The notes beneath the pieces are model-generated. The model had not been told where the DNA came from. It saw nothing but the letters and a program-made list of their open reading frames with translations, and ran no database searches. DNA of 64,000 nt from Sodiomyces alkalinus F11 (taxonomy: Eukaryota; Ascomycota; Sordariomycetes; Glomerellales; Plectosphaerellaceae): positions 590,923 through 654,922 of the forward strand of contig NW_021167082.1 in the NCBI RefSeq assembly GCF_003711515.1. The letters run 5' to 3'. A program made the translations under genes and the position numbers. This document shows, piece after piece, positions 31,803 through 43,567 of this stretch (position 1 is its first letter; each line of letters starts with the position of its first letter).

Positions 31803-33880
31803 GAACCTCCTATCCTCTTGTTTTTTTTTTTTTTTGGTCTTTCGTGCTTGCGACTGTACAACTTATGCTAACGAACGAACAGGACGGCGGTGTATGGACG
31901 GAAGCCATAGCTCGAATGGACACGCAGATCACGATCAATGCATAGCATATTTTTATTTTTAATGGGGCAATCGTCAAATCCCATGCGTCCAATCTATTCT
32001 CTCTCTCTCTTTTCTTTTCTCCATTTTTTATGTATACCCTTTTTTCCCCTTTTTCCCCTTTTTCCCCTTTTTCCCCTTTTTCCCCCTTTTCCCCTTTTCC
32101 CCCTATTCCCCCTTTTTTCCTTCTTCCTTCCCTCCTCCAGCATTCCAGCCCGAGATGGCTAGTCTTGAAACTACACCAGCCTCCTTTATACGAGACTCAC
32201 ACGATCAATCGGTACCGATTAAATTGGTTCCCCCATTGCGAAGGCCGGTTCAAAAGACATCATCTACAGTATACTAACGCTTCCGTAAAATGAGACACGC
32301 GCGAAGACCAGATGCAGCGGATGGAAAAGCGAGCTGGTCATGCCGTTGAACTGCAAACGCCATTTGAGGTCCAGGTTCAAAAAAGTGACTGCGGTCGTCT
32401 GTTTTTGTCTCTCAAGACGCTGATCCCAATGGCCGCGGGTTGCCAAGACCCGACTGGGGAATGCTGATGCGAACGGGGGTTTGCTCTACTCGCAGCTTCG
32501 ACCTGTGGGTATACCAGTGCCCCGATGACCGGTTTCGGGCATGGATGATGGATACCTTGATATACTATGTATGAAGGAAGACGATGCGCTGGATATTGAC
32601 TGGTATCGTGATCGGGTTCCTGGACGGCGCCGGACGTCCTTCGTGGGCATCAGGGGTTCACACGTGGGGTATACCGACGCTTACCGAAGCATCTAACCCT
32701 CGGTGAACGGTAAGTGTACTGTAACATTATATCCCGACATCGCCAACATGGTCATCCACTTCGCACTCCTATGGTCAACGAACCTCTCAAAATAGACCAG
32801 AGTCTCCACTGCTCTGCCTACTTGAACGGCTCTAACCTTCGTCCTCCTCTTTGCATCCGGCTTTACATCTTCATAGCATGATGACACATGACGTTTGTTA
32901 GAACTTAGAAGAGCTTTTTAACAACTATGGCCTCGCCAACCTGACCCCCACGATAGTAGACTTAGACAAGTCACACATCTCACTTCCGGGTTCGGAAAAA
33001 AACAGTGGTCCTCGTGGACGCCACACGCACGATTCCGCCTCAAGTCAATGACGAGTATCAACCGGAACAAGAAGAACATGCGAGCCCCGGTCCGCCCAGG
33101 CCATCGGATGGGTCGGGATGGGCCGGGAGACTACCTAGGTAGTGTGAGGGCCTCGATGCCATGCCTCGTCCTCATTCTCCTGGTTAGCATCCTGGAGCGG
33201 CTGCTCCAACTTCTCGAAAACCGTAATCCCATAATTATGAGATGTCAGGCCAACGTTTGCAGCCATCGAGCGGAGTTTGAGGTCCCGCTATCCGTTGAAA
33301 ACAGGGAGAGAGAGAAAGGAAAAAGGATCGAAAACGAAGAGGGGGAGAGAGATAAACTGGGAGCGAGCTTTCGCATTCTTCGACCGTTGGGTGGGTGAGG
33401 TGAGGTGAGACATCACCAAATAGATCCATAGAATCTTCAGATTCCAGACGCAGTCGATCCATTCTTCCCTTGTTTTCCTCGAGATTCTTGACGCATGCCA
33501 GGCGAGGTCGGAACGATAGGGATATTGAGATCGAAGATCGAGGGAGCCGGTTCCAGTAAAGCTGCGTTATCGAGCACACCGAGTCAAGAGAAGCTAGTTG
33601 TTAAAGCTGATCCGCATTCGCCGAAAACGACGGCAAAAGTCCTCACCTCCAAGTATAAGAAAGCCATTCATTTCCGTCCCAGACAACGACTCTTTTCTGT
33701 CCTCCTCATCACACACACAAGACCTCCCTACTGCCTCGAGCCCCTCGCTCAGCATTCCCGAGGCTTTTCTTTCTCGCTCTTCCCCCTTTGTTTTGCCCCC
33801 CCCCCCGTCACTCGTTTCCAAAAACCAGTCACTCGCTAGGCATCTCGCCCAATCCCTTCCCCTCCCCCCCTTCGACAATA
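31803..33880. other. Intergenic, no gene seen
   Basis: Two kb between the LaeA-like gene and the WSC protein. It holds a T15 run at ~31,820, the T5C4 minisatellite and a 500-bp pyrimidine-rich leader (33,650-33,880) upstream of the WSC start, including a C9 run at ~33,798. ORFs here are short and unconvincing. Confidence 0.5.
32041..32118. repeat. Pyrimidine minisatellite, T5C4 unit
   Basis: About eight imperfect tandem copies of a 9-nt TTTTTCCCC unit downstream of the LaeA-like gene. All pyrimidine on the plus strand. Confidence 0.92.
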
Positions 33881-35898
33881 ATGCGTTACATCTCTGCTCT
33901 CGCTGCCCTGGGCGCCGCCCAGGTCGTGGCTGCCGGCAGCGGCGCCTTCAAGCCCCTCCGTGCCATTGAAGTTCGCCAGGACCCGGAGGTGACTTCTGCC
34001 ATTGAGAGCAGCGTCGTCCCGTCTTCTGTTGCCAGCAGTGTCCTGTCTTCTGTTGCCAGCAGTGTTCAGTCTTCTGTTGCCAGCAGTGTCCTGTCTTCTG
34101 TTGCCAGCAGTATTCAGTCTTCTGCGGCTAGCAGTGCCCAGGCTTCTGCCAGCAGTGCCCTGTCGTCTGCCAGCAGTGCCCTGTCGTCTGTCAGCAGTGC
34201 CCTGTCGTCTGCGACCAGCGGCGTCCTGCCCTCTGCGAGCAGCGTCTTGTCCTCGGCCAGCAGCGTCCTGTCCTCGGCCAGCAGCGCTCTGTCTTCCGCC
34301 AGCAGTGTCCAGTCCTCTGCCAGTAGTGCTCTGTCCTCCGCCAGCGACGTCTCCTCTCCGAGCGGCACCCCCACTTCCTCCGCGGCTCCTGTTCCGACGA
34401 ACCCCACCATCGCCGGTAACTTTGCCTACGTGGGGTGCATTGGCTCCCCGGACGGCTTCCCGACCTTTGAGCTCGCCCAGACCTCCGAAGAGATGTCCAG
34501 CACACTGTGCGCTGCCACTTGCGATGGCGTCTCTCGCTTCTTCGGTCTTTTCGGATCGTAAGTTATTCGTCCCTCCCCCCGGAACACACCCGCCCTCAAT
34601 CGAGTGAGACTAACAACATGGCCAGTGACTGCTATTGTGGTGACGACTTGAGCGGCGCCGAGACCGTCGGTGATGATCTCTGCGACATTCCCTGCCCCGG
34701 AAACGCCGCGCAAGCCTGCGGTGGCTCCCTCGCCCTCCCGCTTGTCCGTCGCCAGGGTATTCCCACCACCATCCTGCTGACTGTGTACATTCGAATCGAC
34801 GGTCCCGGGGTTACCGAAACTGAGACCGTCACCGGCACCGTCACTGCCACCGACACCATCATCGGCACCGTTACCGGCACCGTCACCACCGTCACCACCC
34901 AGACCATTACTCTCACTGACACGGACGGCTCCGTCACCACCGCCACGGAGACCTTCACCAAGACCCTCTGCCCGACCTGCGGTCCCTGCTACGGGCCCTG
35001 GTGCCCCCAGCCCCCTCGCCCCACGTCCACGCCCGCGCCCGGCCCCGAGCCCTGCGCCGGCGACGACTGCTACAAGAAGATCATCTGCTACGGCAAGTGG
35101 TGCACCTTCGACTACCCCTGCCACGGCGACTGGTGCCACCGCCGCATCGTGTGCAAGAACGACATCTGCTTCCCGGACCTCTGCTACGGCGGCGACTGCC
35201 ACCGGCGCGTCTCCTGCGAAGGCGACGAGTGCAAGTACGCCCGGTGCGAGGGCGACGAGTGCTACAAGAAGAGGCTCGTCTGCTACGGCGACCGCTGCAA
35301 CTGGGTCGAGTGCCACGGCGACGAGTGCAAGAAGAACTGGGTCTGCCACGATGACCGCGAGTGCCGCCCCGAGCCGTGCCGCGGCGACGAGTGCTTCCAG
35401 GAGCTGCACTGCCGCGGCGGCCACTGCAGGCCGGAGCCCCCTTGCGAGAACTGCCGCCCTGAGCCGCCCTGCGACGACTGTGAGCCTGTCTACCCCGTGC
35501 CCGTGCCCGAGCCCGTGCCCGAGCCTCCTTGCGACGACTGCAAGCCTGTCCAGCCCGTGCCTGTGCCCGAGCCCGTGCCCGAGCCTCCTTGCGACGACTG
35601 CGAGCCTGTCTACCCCGTGCCCGTGCCCGAGCCCGTGCCCGAGCCTCCTTGCGACGACTGCGAGCCTGTTCAGCCCGTGCCTGTGCCCGAGCCCGTGCCC
35701 GAGCCTCCTTGCGACGACTGCGAGCCTGTCCACCCCGTGCCCGTGCCCGAGCCCGTGCCCGAGCCTCCTTGCGACGACTGCGAAGCTATCCAGCCCGTGC
35801 CTGAGCCGGAGTACTCTCACGTCGTCGTGGCTGGAGCCGACAAGGCCATTGCCAGCATTGGCGTCATGGCCTTCGCTGCCGCCGTCTTCGTCCTCTAA
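33881..35898 (+). CDS. WSC-domain, Cys-rich, Pro-repeat cell-wall protein, probably GPI-anchored
   Basis: Exons 33881..34557 and 34626..35898 (intron 68 bp) give 649 residues. A signal peptide (MRYISALAALGAAQVVAA) is followed by a Ser/Val/Ala tract built on SSVASSVLSS-like repeats (~40-160). A WSC domain follows at ~176-268 (FAYVGCIG, CAATCDG, FFGLFGSDCYCG, CPGNAAQACGG); the intron falls inside it and its splice restores S-DCYCG. Then come a Thr-rich stalk (TVTGTVT), an array of C-x-G-D-x-C modules (~360-505) and six 20-residue PEPPCDDCEPV repeats (~505-620). A hydrophobic C-terminal tail (VMAFAAAVFVL) follows small residues, as in GPI signals. WSC domains bind wall glucans and act in wall stress sensing or adhesion. 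The Cys modules are not a family I recognise. Secreted, wall or membrane attached by inference. Confidence 0.88.
35458..35811 (+). repeat. Coding tandem repeat, 60-bp unit, six copies
   Basis: Six almost identical 60-bp units inside the WSC protein gene, each coding about PEPPCDDCEPVxPVPVPEPV. The variable residue alternates Tyr, Gln, Tyr, Gln, His, Gln, showing a 120-bp dimeric higher-order unit. Confidence 0.95.
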
Positions 35899-36120
35899 GC
35901 AGCAACAGTCAATTTTCTCACACTACAGCCGCAAATAATCAGGAAAGGACGTTCTCTTCTTCAGGCATCCTCATCGTGACCCTCGCTTGTAACCAGCTTT
36001 GTGCGTCGAGACTGGTGTGGCACTCTTCCACGGAGTCATGGGGTTTCTTCTTCAATCTTGTTAGCCCATGGGGGGTTTCAGGTCGGATATTGTCCCAAAG
36101 CAACCATGAGATTCGACACT

Positions 36121-36714
36121 TCATTTCTTAGCTAATAATACACGATCGCATTCCTGAAATACCGCTGTGCTGTTCCATGTTTGGTATTGTGCAATGGCCG
36201 GTTGTGTCATATTGCTCGTGAATGTTAGCAGTGTACTTGGCGTAGAAGGTGTCGGCCATGTAGATGCCGTCGAGCCACATCTGATTCTCGTAGATGGGAG
36301 AGCGGCGCCAGAAGCCGCCCGTCGGGTACGCGGGGGACGGTCGAGCATGGCACGAATGACGGTAGCGGCCTTCTTGTATTTCTCCTCGCCGGTGCGCTCG
36401 TACCAATACAGAACATTGTGGGCCGATGCGGTAGTCGTCGAGAGAGCAATGCGACTCGTTGAAGCCGAGAAGGCTGCCCTCCTCTAGGACGAAAAACATC
36501 GTCGATCTGGCTACGGTACCACTCAAGGAGCGTCTCATGGCCAGTGAGCTCGATGGCGGCCTCGCAGCCCTCGTACAGGGGCAGCGCGACCGTACCACAA
36601 GGGTCTGCTGGCCTCGTTATTGTTGTGGATCCAAGAGCCCGCCATAAGGGACAGGTAGGGCTTGGAGATGGCGACGGCAGCCGTGCCGGTGGCAAAGAGG
36701 AGCGAGGACTTCAT
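36121..36714 (-). pseudogene. GH105 family (unsaturated rhamnogalacturonyl hydrolase-like) relic
   Basis: The reading starts with a signal peptide-like MKSSLLFATGTAAVAIS at 36714 and continues SWIHNNNEAS. Homology then jumps between frames. One frame has LYEGCEAAIELTGHETLLEWYRSQIDDV, the next GFNESHCSLDDYRIG, the next VLYWYERTGEEKYKK, and the last GGFWRRSPIYENQMWLDGIYMADTFYAKYTAN. Each change needs a one-base indel. WLDG contains the Asp that is catalytic in GH105. The protein then stops, so about half the usual ~380 residues are missing. The family removes unsaturated sugars from pectin fragments. Four single-base shifts plus truncation point to a pseudogene; sequencing error could explain the shifts but not the truncation. 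Confidence 0.82.
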
Positions 36715-37870
36715 TGTAACGGCTGGCTATGAAGAGCAGCTCGGCTAGGGTAGGTTATCGGCTCCCAGCAGTAGCTCGGCAAGGCGATCGAGCAAGCAGT
36801 AGGTAGAGTGACGACAGATGCAGAAAATGGAGACGATGCCGATCATGCAGGTCGTGGACGGGACGTGCAAGCCTTGCCCGTGTCGGCTGGAGATGCACTA
36901 CGGAGAATTGTCCTTTACTTCGTACTTCTCTTGAGACCCAGAGGAAGAGCGGAGAAAGCGAATGGCGATAGGCGCATTGCTCATTGCCGAGTCACTTGAA
37001 GACTCGACGGACATTCATTTCTCCAGCGAGTTGCGAAGGCTGTCGACGGAGCTGGGCAGACGATAGAAAGGTGGGAATCCCAGGAAGTGAACGTCTGCTG
37101 ATGCTCGATGCTGGCTTGACGGACGGGTTTTCCTGTCCATAAAACCCCGTCACGGACCGTTAAAGTCTGACCACGATGTGACCATGTTGGCGATGATGGC
37201 GAAGGCCTATCCTGGACTTAAGGGAGCTCAGCTCTCTGCGAGGCATGGACGAGGCGAATCTGTCTGATCGGACTTTGGTAGACACTCGAAGTTGACGGGA
37301 GACGAATTCCCTTTTCTCATTTGATGGATGAACTATCCAGCGGGAAGCCAGTATAAAACGAGCAATGAGTCGGCGCTTCAAAGCAGAATGGCGGGAATCA
37401 GGGAATGAGCAGCTGTGGTGTTGAAGAAAATCATTAGCTGTGTTGGGATAATGCGTCGGAGCATTGACCATCTCGACTTGACCACGGGTGTGGATTTGAT
37501 TACTAATACTTGCTTTGCGACCTGTTTTTTTTTTCACTTTTTTTTATTTATTTTTTAACCCAAGCGAGACGTCCATCCTCGGCTCAATCAAAGTGTTAGG
37601 CAACGAAATAATGAGACCGCAGCCTACATTCACAACGGCAATTCTGCCAAGCTGCAGGTCTGTAGTAATAGTAGTATCCTCTGCCAAATCTAATCGATTT
37701 GAGCTAGCGCACTAATTTACTCATAAAGTTCATAAACCAAATCTTCGCAAGCCTTTCCCTTGGCCCAATTCTTCCATCGTATGCCGACTCCGCACGCTCA
37801 TCACAAATCGTCATGGAATGGCAATAGATCAATAGATCATGAGAGCCTGGCGGGTTCGCTAAACACCGCT
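36715..37870. other. Intergenic, no gene seen
   Basis: Upstream side of the GH105 relic and 3' side of the F-box gene. ORFs are short. A T-rich stretch lies near 37,525-37,555. Confidence 0.5.
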
Positions 37871-39484
37871 TTATTCTTCCTCAGATTCTTCCCCAGAGCT
37901 TTCCGATGCACTGTTCCCCGTATCCACCGGAGAGGCGGTCACAGCAACTCTGGGGGGCGCCGTCTGGATCTCCAAGTCGCCCTCCAGCTCCTCGACAAAC
38001 CTCTTCCAATCCATGCCCGTGTAGGCCCGCACGTCCGGGACGGCACGCCGGCCTTCGTCGGCTTGAGCGACCAGCGACTTGAAGTTGACAACGCAACTGA
38101 GGATGCCCGGCGTATCCTGCATGGGCTGACCTATCATGACATGCTCGAGCTGAAGGGGCAGCGCCCGCATCTTCTTGAGGAGCTGGACCCATAGATTGGG
38201 CGGCGGTTTTTCGTGGAAGTAAACATGTGCAAGATCACGCTGCTGCAGCACGACTCTCCAGAGCTCCACCCTCTTCAGCGTGGGTGCGAACTTGCGCAGG
38301 ATTCGAATAAACATGCTGGGGCAGACACGCATGTGGCCCAAGTCTAGCTGCTCGAGCGCGGGCAGGCCGACCGGGTCGATGGTGCGAGGAAGGTTTGTCG
38401 CGGGGTCGACGGCAGGAGCATATGCAAGTGCGGACAGCTGCGCGTCAAGGCATGTCGGAGTCGGAGTCGGAGTCGGAGCGGGACTACCGAGCCACTGGAG
38501 AAACGAGGTGGGGCCCGGGCCCACGGGGTTATTTTGGAAGTTGATGCGCAGATGCTTCAGGTTAGATAAGTGGGCGACAAAGAGACGGAGTGGGAAGTCG
38601 GGGCATTTTTCCAAGTCCTGCCCCCGGGCGCCGTTGACATTGACATTGTGGCTAGGGCCATCGGCACCAGCACTGCCGGTGGAACCGCCGCCCGAGGCAG
38701 GAACGTAGTGGCAACTTCGAGTGGCCCCAATTTCCAAATCGAGAGCCAGGAAAAGGGTCGTCAGATTGCGTAGTACGGGGACCACGGTGGGGTATGAGAA
38801 GCCGGGGAGGTAGAAGGAAATCGGGCGCAGGACGCCGCGGTGACGACGGAGAACCTCGATCGATTGGGGACGTGCCTCGGCGGCGCCGAGGGCCGTCAAG
38901 ACGAGCGAGAAGACTTGGCTAGGCCAATACGGGGCTATATCGCGGCCCGAGGCGAAGCGCGACGGAGAGTCCGTCATGATATTAACGCCGGTCTGGTTCA
39001 TGACGGTCGTGGCACCATAGCTCGCCCAGCGAGCGTTGGATCCATCACGGCTTCTCCGGCCATCCGAGTTGTAATCGCGGATGCCGATGGTGGTGGGTTT
39101 GAGGTTGCGGAAGGCCGTGGTCAGCATGTGGGCGGCTCGGCCGCTCCAGATGAGAGCCTGCTGACCTTGGAAGCCCTCGCGGTAGATGGTCTGCTGGATC
39201 GGATTTGCAAAGTCGCGGTCAGAGTAGCGGTCGAGGCCGATGATGACATGCTTGAGATGCTCCGCGAGGCGTGAGTTGGAGATATCAATGAGGGTTTGTA
39301 GGCTGTGCTCGGTGAGCATAAATTGCTTTTTGGAGAAGAACTCTCTGGCATAGGCGAGGAAAAGACAGGATTCAATGGTGCGGCAGGTGAGACGCAAAGC
39401 ATTGAGGTCTTCCGTCTTGAGCTCAGCGCTTATCCGGAGCCAAAGCTCGACAGGGACCTCGTGTAAGGGGCTACCAGCCGACAT
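37871..39484 (-). CDS. F-box domain protein
   Basis: A single exon of 537 residues from MSAGSPLHEVP; the longer in-frame ORF upstream starts at a non-ATG codon and lacks protein character. The N-terminal F-box reads VPVELWLRISAELKTEDLNALRLTCRTIESCLFLAYARE (~9-48, quoted in short blocks by function: PVELWLRI then LNALRLTCR). The remainder is Leu-rich without clear LRR periodicity (LEQLDLGHMRV, NLKHLRINFQNN, TLKRVELWRVVL), as in many fungal F-box proteins. There is a low-complexity PTPTPTPT stretch and an acidic C-terminus (SGEESEEE). It presumably serves as a substrate receptor in an SCF ubiquitin ligase; the target is unknown. Divergent from PARP. Confidence 0.88.
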   Translation of the reverse strand: MSAGSPLHEVPVELWLRISAELKTEDLNALRLTCRTIESCLFLAYAREFFSKKQFMLTEHSLQTLIDISNSRLAEHLKHVIIGLDRYSDRDFANPIQQTIYREGFQGQQALIWSGRAAHMLTTAFRNLKPTTIGIRDYNSDGRRSRDGSNARWASYGATTVMNQTGVNIMTDSPSRFASGRDIAPYWPSQVFSLVLTALGAAEARPQSIEVLRRHRGVLRPISFYLPGFSYPTVVPVLRNLTTLFLALDLEIGATRSCHYVPASGGGSTGSAGADGPSHNVNVNGARGQDLEKCPDFPLRLFVAHLSNLKHLRINFQNNPVGPGPTSFLQWLGSPAPTPTPTPTCLDAQLSALAYAPAVDPATNLPRTIDPVGLPALEQLDLGHMRVCPSMFIRILRKFAPTLKRVELWRVVLQQRDLAHVYFHEKPPPNLWVQLLKKMRALPLQLEHVMIGQPMQDTPGILSCVVNFKSLVAQADEGRRAVPDVRAYTGMDWKRFVEELEGDLEIQTAPPRVAVTASPVDTGNSASESSGEESEEE

Positions 39485-40826
39485 GTTTCTTTCTGGGATT
39501 GTAGCTGCGCAGAGTAAAAGGGAAGAAGTCGGAGGGCAAGTAAGTAATTTCAGTTCTATTTTGTTTTCGTTGGTTCTTGGTAATTGACCCGGGTTGTGCT
39601 TGCTCGGAGGAGATGCGCGTCCAGAAATAAATAATGCCGCGACAGACGAGAAGGAAGCGACCTCAAAGTGAGAAAGAAGCAAGACCTGAGGTTTTGAATA
39701 GGGAGCAGGGAACGGTACGCAGGATATAACCTGGAAGCTTCCTATTATCTGACGTTTGGAATGGAATGTGGAAGTTCATAGAAATCACAAGCCCTGTCTA
39801 GGTACCTGCCAGATATTAACGGAAGTCGGAGCTTATGAGGACAAGCTTGGACTCCTTTGGGGCTGCCTGCCTGCATCAGAGGTGCCAAGATGTCTTCTAT
39901 GCTGTTAGTACGTGTAGTCTGTTTAATAAGCAGCGGGATAGCCCCCGCAGCGCAGGGGCGAGCATTAGGGGCTTGCCGCAGGGCAAGCAACCAAGCTCGT
40001 ACTAAGCACTACCATTTATCTTGGCTTCTGCTTTCTGCTGCTTTCTCTTTTTCTTTTGGTCTTCTTTCTGATACCAGAATGGTTAAACGTGTAGTTGGGT
40101 CGCGTCACCTCGTACCTTTCGAAATACCTTAGGCCACGGTGTCGTAAGCAGGCAGCAGGACACTATATCACGTGACTTGGCGATCAATTTACGGCGCGAA
40201 ACCACGTGATTTAGGCACCAGCGCGTGGAGACCGTGAAGGTGGAGACATTAGGGGAATATTACCGGGGACCGTTCATAATTGGGTGTCTAACATCCCATG
40301 TGTGTTTACGTCCTTGCCGCATTAAGAAGGGGCCCGCTGAGAAAGGTTGAGGATCCCTGTGGGTGCCTGTTGTACCTTAGGTACTACCTTAAGTTAGTCC
40401 CTGCGTCGTCAACTTTAGAAGTACCTTATCGATTTGGTCGTTGTTTCCGTACTTTGTCACCGAGGCTCGATGTTCGTAGTCCAATGACGAGGTTTAAAAA
40501 CCTTTTGGCGAGCCCAAGAGCCTGGGGCTTGGACGGAAAGATTAAAACCCAGGACATTTGTCCCAATTGTTGCGAAATGCCCGAACAACTTCATTTCCCC
40601 TCTCAACTCGACCGTCTGCAGTTTCTTATTTCCTCAAGAATCGGGCACTGAACAAACACATCGACGTCCAGGGCCCTCCCTCTCGTCCTTTTAGTCTGAG
40701 GGATCGATCACGCATAAGTAAGTAAGCAAAGGCAGCATTGACAGCACCCGGAGATATGATCTCGGCGTCTGTTCTTTTCCTTCCCTCTCAATCCAACTGC
40801 CCCCTGGCTTTCCCCTCGGAACTGAC
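39485..40826. promoter_or_regulatory. Divergent region between the F-box gene and PARP
   Basis: 1.3 kb with recurrent TAGGTACC-type palindromes (39,800 and 40,370-40,430), two CACGTGA motifs near 40,170 and 40,203, and a pyrimidine-rich leader before PARP. CACGTG is an E-box (bHLH site) by sequence; its use here is inference. Confidence 0.5.
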
Positions 40827-43183
40827 ATGTTGTCGTCCAACAGTCTAGCCAGGTCGACCTATATCCCCCATTCCTTAATCGGTCATTGTTCAAACATGAC
40901 CAACGCGCTTCGCGGTTGCGTCATCGCATTGGGCGGGAGTTTCGCATGGGACGTGGCGGCCTACGTCAGTACGCTCGGTGCGGACTTCAACCTTAGATTT
41001 TCCAAAAAGACAACCCATGTGATCACCACCGACAAGGACGTCACGAAGAACGCCAAAGTGCGCCAGGCCCGGGCCCGTGGCGGTTGCCATATTATCAGTG
41101 TCGAATGGGCCCAGGAATCGGGGCGCCTTGGGTGCAAAGCCGACGAGGCCAAGTTCGCCTTTGACGACAAGAGCACCAGTAATGGCTCCGTGCCGGCTCG
41201 GGCCGGAGGGCGTACTACTAGATCGGCTGCTGCTCAGTCTGTCGCTGCTCAGCCCGCCAGTGCCAGTGTGGTGCAGGATGCTGGTAACGATACCGGCTTT
41301 CCGATTCGCAAGTCCACCAAACGAAGCGCCCCAGATGCCGATGAGACCGATGCCCAGAATGGTAACAAGGACGACACAGTCTCGCAGTCCAGCAAGAAGT
41401 CGAAGGTGACCAAGTCTGAGGAAGAGGAGAAGGATAAGAAGGAGGAAGAGGAGAAGGTTAAGCAGGGGGAGGTCAAGGAAAAGGAAGAGGTATCCGAGGG
41501 CCAGATCGCCAAGTCAAAGGACGTCGTCATCCCTCTCGACGAAGGTGTCACCTTGGCCAACGCCAAGGTCTACATCGACCCCAGCGGCGTCATATACGAT
41601 GCCGCCCTCAACCAAACCAACGCCGGCCGCAACAATAACAAGTTTTACCGGGTCCAGCTCTTGCAGAGCGGTTCGACTTACATGACGTGGACTCGCTGGG
41701 GCCGAGTGGGCGAGTATGGCCAGACAGCCATTCTCGGCCAGGGCACCCTTGACGATGCGCTCTCCCAGTTTAACAAGAAGTTTAAGGACAAATCGGGTCA
41801 CCGCTGGGAGGATCGCGCCAAGGATCCTAAGCCTAACAAGTACGCCTTTGTGGAGAAGAATTACAACCCGGATTCCGATTCCGAGTCCGAGTCCGGCGCG
41901 CCCGATGTCAACATGAAGGATATCGACGCCGATGAAGAACCGGGACCGGAACCGGAGTGCAAACTTGATCCCGCAGTCCAGGACCTCTTGGCCCTTATTT
42001 TCAACCAGCAGTACTTCGCGGCGGCCATGTCAGAATTCAACTACGATGCCAACAAGATGCCACTGGGCAAGCTGAGCAAAGCAACTATCACCAAGGGCTT
42101 TCAAGCGCTCAAGGACCTGTCGGAGCTGTTCGACAATCAAACTTTGGCGCAATCGATTTACAGCACCGACTATGGCTCGGCAACCGAGATGCTGTCCAAC
42201 AGGTTCTACTCCTTGATCCCGCACGATTTTGGGCGGCGACGGCCACCCATCATTCGCACCGAAGCCCTGCTCAAGAAGGAAGTCGAGCTTCTAGAGAGCT
42301 TGTCCGACATGAAGGACGCGGCGGAGATCATGAAGCTGGACCGTGTGAAAGCGGCCGGCAGAGACAATGTGCACCCGATGGAGCGCCAGTTCCTGGGCCT
42401 GGGCCTCGACGAGATGACGGTGCTGAACCCGAAGAGTAACGAGTTTGATCAGCTGAGCCGGTATCTCATGGAGACCAAGGGCAGCACGCACTACGTCAAT
42501 TACAGCAAGGTGGAGCAGATCTTCCGCATCGACCGGGCCGGCGAGCGAAGCCGGTTCGAGAAGTACAAGGATGAGATGGGGCAGACGCCGGGGCTGGTGG
42601 CCAAGACGGAGCGACGCCTGCTCTGGCACGGATCGCGGGCCACCAACTTTGGCGGCATCCTGAGCCAGGGCCTGCGGATCGCGCCGCCCGAGGCGCCCTC
42701 GACGGGCTACATGTTCGGCAAGGGCATCTACCTGGCCGACATGTCGTCCAAGTCGGTGAACTACTGCGTGCCGAGTCTGTCGGGCAACACGGCGCTGCTG
42801 CTGCTGTGCGAGGCCGAGCTGGGCGACCCGATGCAGGAGCTGGTGCACGCCAGCTACTCGGCGGGCGAGGAGGCCCAGAGGAAAGGCCTGGTGGCGACTT
42901 GGGGCCAGGGACGGACCGGTCCCACGGCGTGGAAGGATGCGGGTTGCGTGCACCCTTCGTTGAAAGGGGTCAAGATGGTAAGTTACCTGGCCCACGCATG
43001 GGAAGACGAAGAACGAAGGGAGAGAAATATGCTAACCTGCTACGAAAAAACGAATAGCCCGATGTGAGTGTCAAGCCCGGGGATAGCGGAATTGCATCTG
43101 CAGGCCTATTGTACAACGAGTACATCGTATACAACACTTCTCAGGTCCATCTTCGTTACTTGCTCCGTGTGAAGCTGGGTTGA
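40827..43183 (+). CDS. Poly(ADP-ribose) polymerase (BRCT-WGR-PARP)
   Basis: Exons 40827..42977 and 43058..43183 (intron 80 bp, GTAAGT to TAG) give 758 residues. A second ATG at 40896 (MTNALRGC, 735 residues) is an equally good start, since the first 23 residues carry no domain. BRCT lies at ~24-105 ([27 protein letters not shown]), then a Lys/Glu-rich linker, WGR at ~255-345 ([13 protein letters not shown]), the helical PARP regulatory domain at ~385-515, and the catalytic domain to the end. The catalytic H-Y-E residues lie in [19 protein letters not shown] and YNEYIVY, the last in exon 2. It makes poly(ADP-ribose) from NAD+ in DNA repair and genome maintenance. Fungal PARPs of this class lack zinc fingers, as here. 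Confidence 0.95.
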
Positions 43184-43567
43184 CGGGAGGGGGTTGAGCG
43201 AGAGACGAGAGGGTCGAATGGGATATAGTATCGTTGTTTTGGAGCTGGGCAGAAGTTTTGCATCAGTAAACGGATAGGAGTTGGGTGCCTGGGAATGGAG
43301 TATTCCAAATGTCTTTGCTTATTCCGGCTTCACAAGGGGTCTTTTTCAGGGTTTGTTTGTCTCTTCCACAAGGTAGTCTACTTGCATGAAATTAGAAATT
43401 GACGTTTGCAATCTTGGATCTCCATTGCTCCGTGACTGTTGTACTAGCTTCAGCGATGTCTTCAAAATATCTGTCTTCACGGTGTTGCGTGCCCTTCGAT
43501 TGATCTCGTTTATATTCTTCCTTTTATTTCCTGGCCTTTATAAGAGGCATCGTCAAAGAATACTAGC
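43184..43567. other. 3' flank of PARP leading to the 5S fragment
   Basis: Ordinary composition with no ORF. A TATAAG at 43,539-43,544 lies 29 nt before the 5S-like start and matches the position of the TATA box that dispersed fungal 5S genes use. Confidence 0.55.

Noticed and set aside
34426..35820. 464-codon antisense ORF with regular repeats opposite the WSC gene
   Set aside because: Its repeats are the reverse reading of the 60-bp Pro/Cys repeats; no signal peptide or domain.
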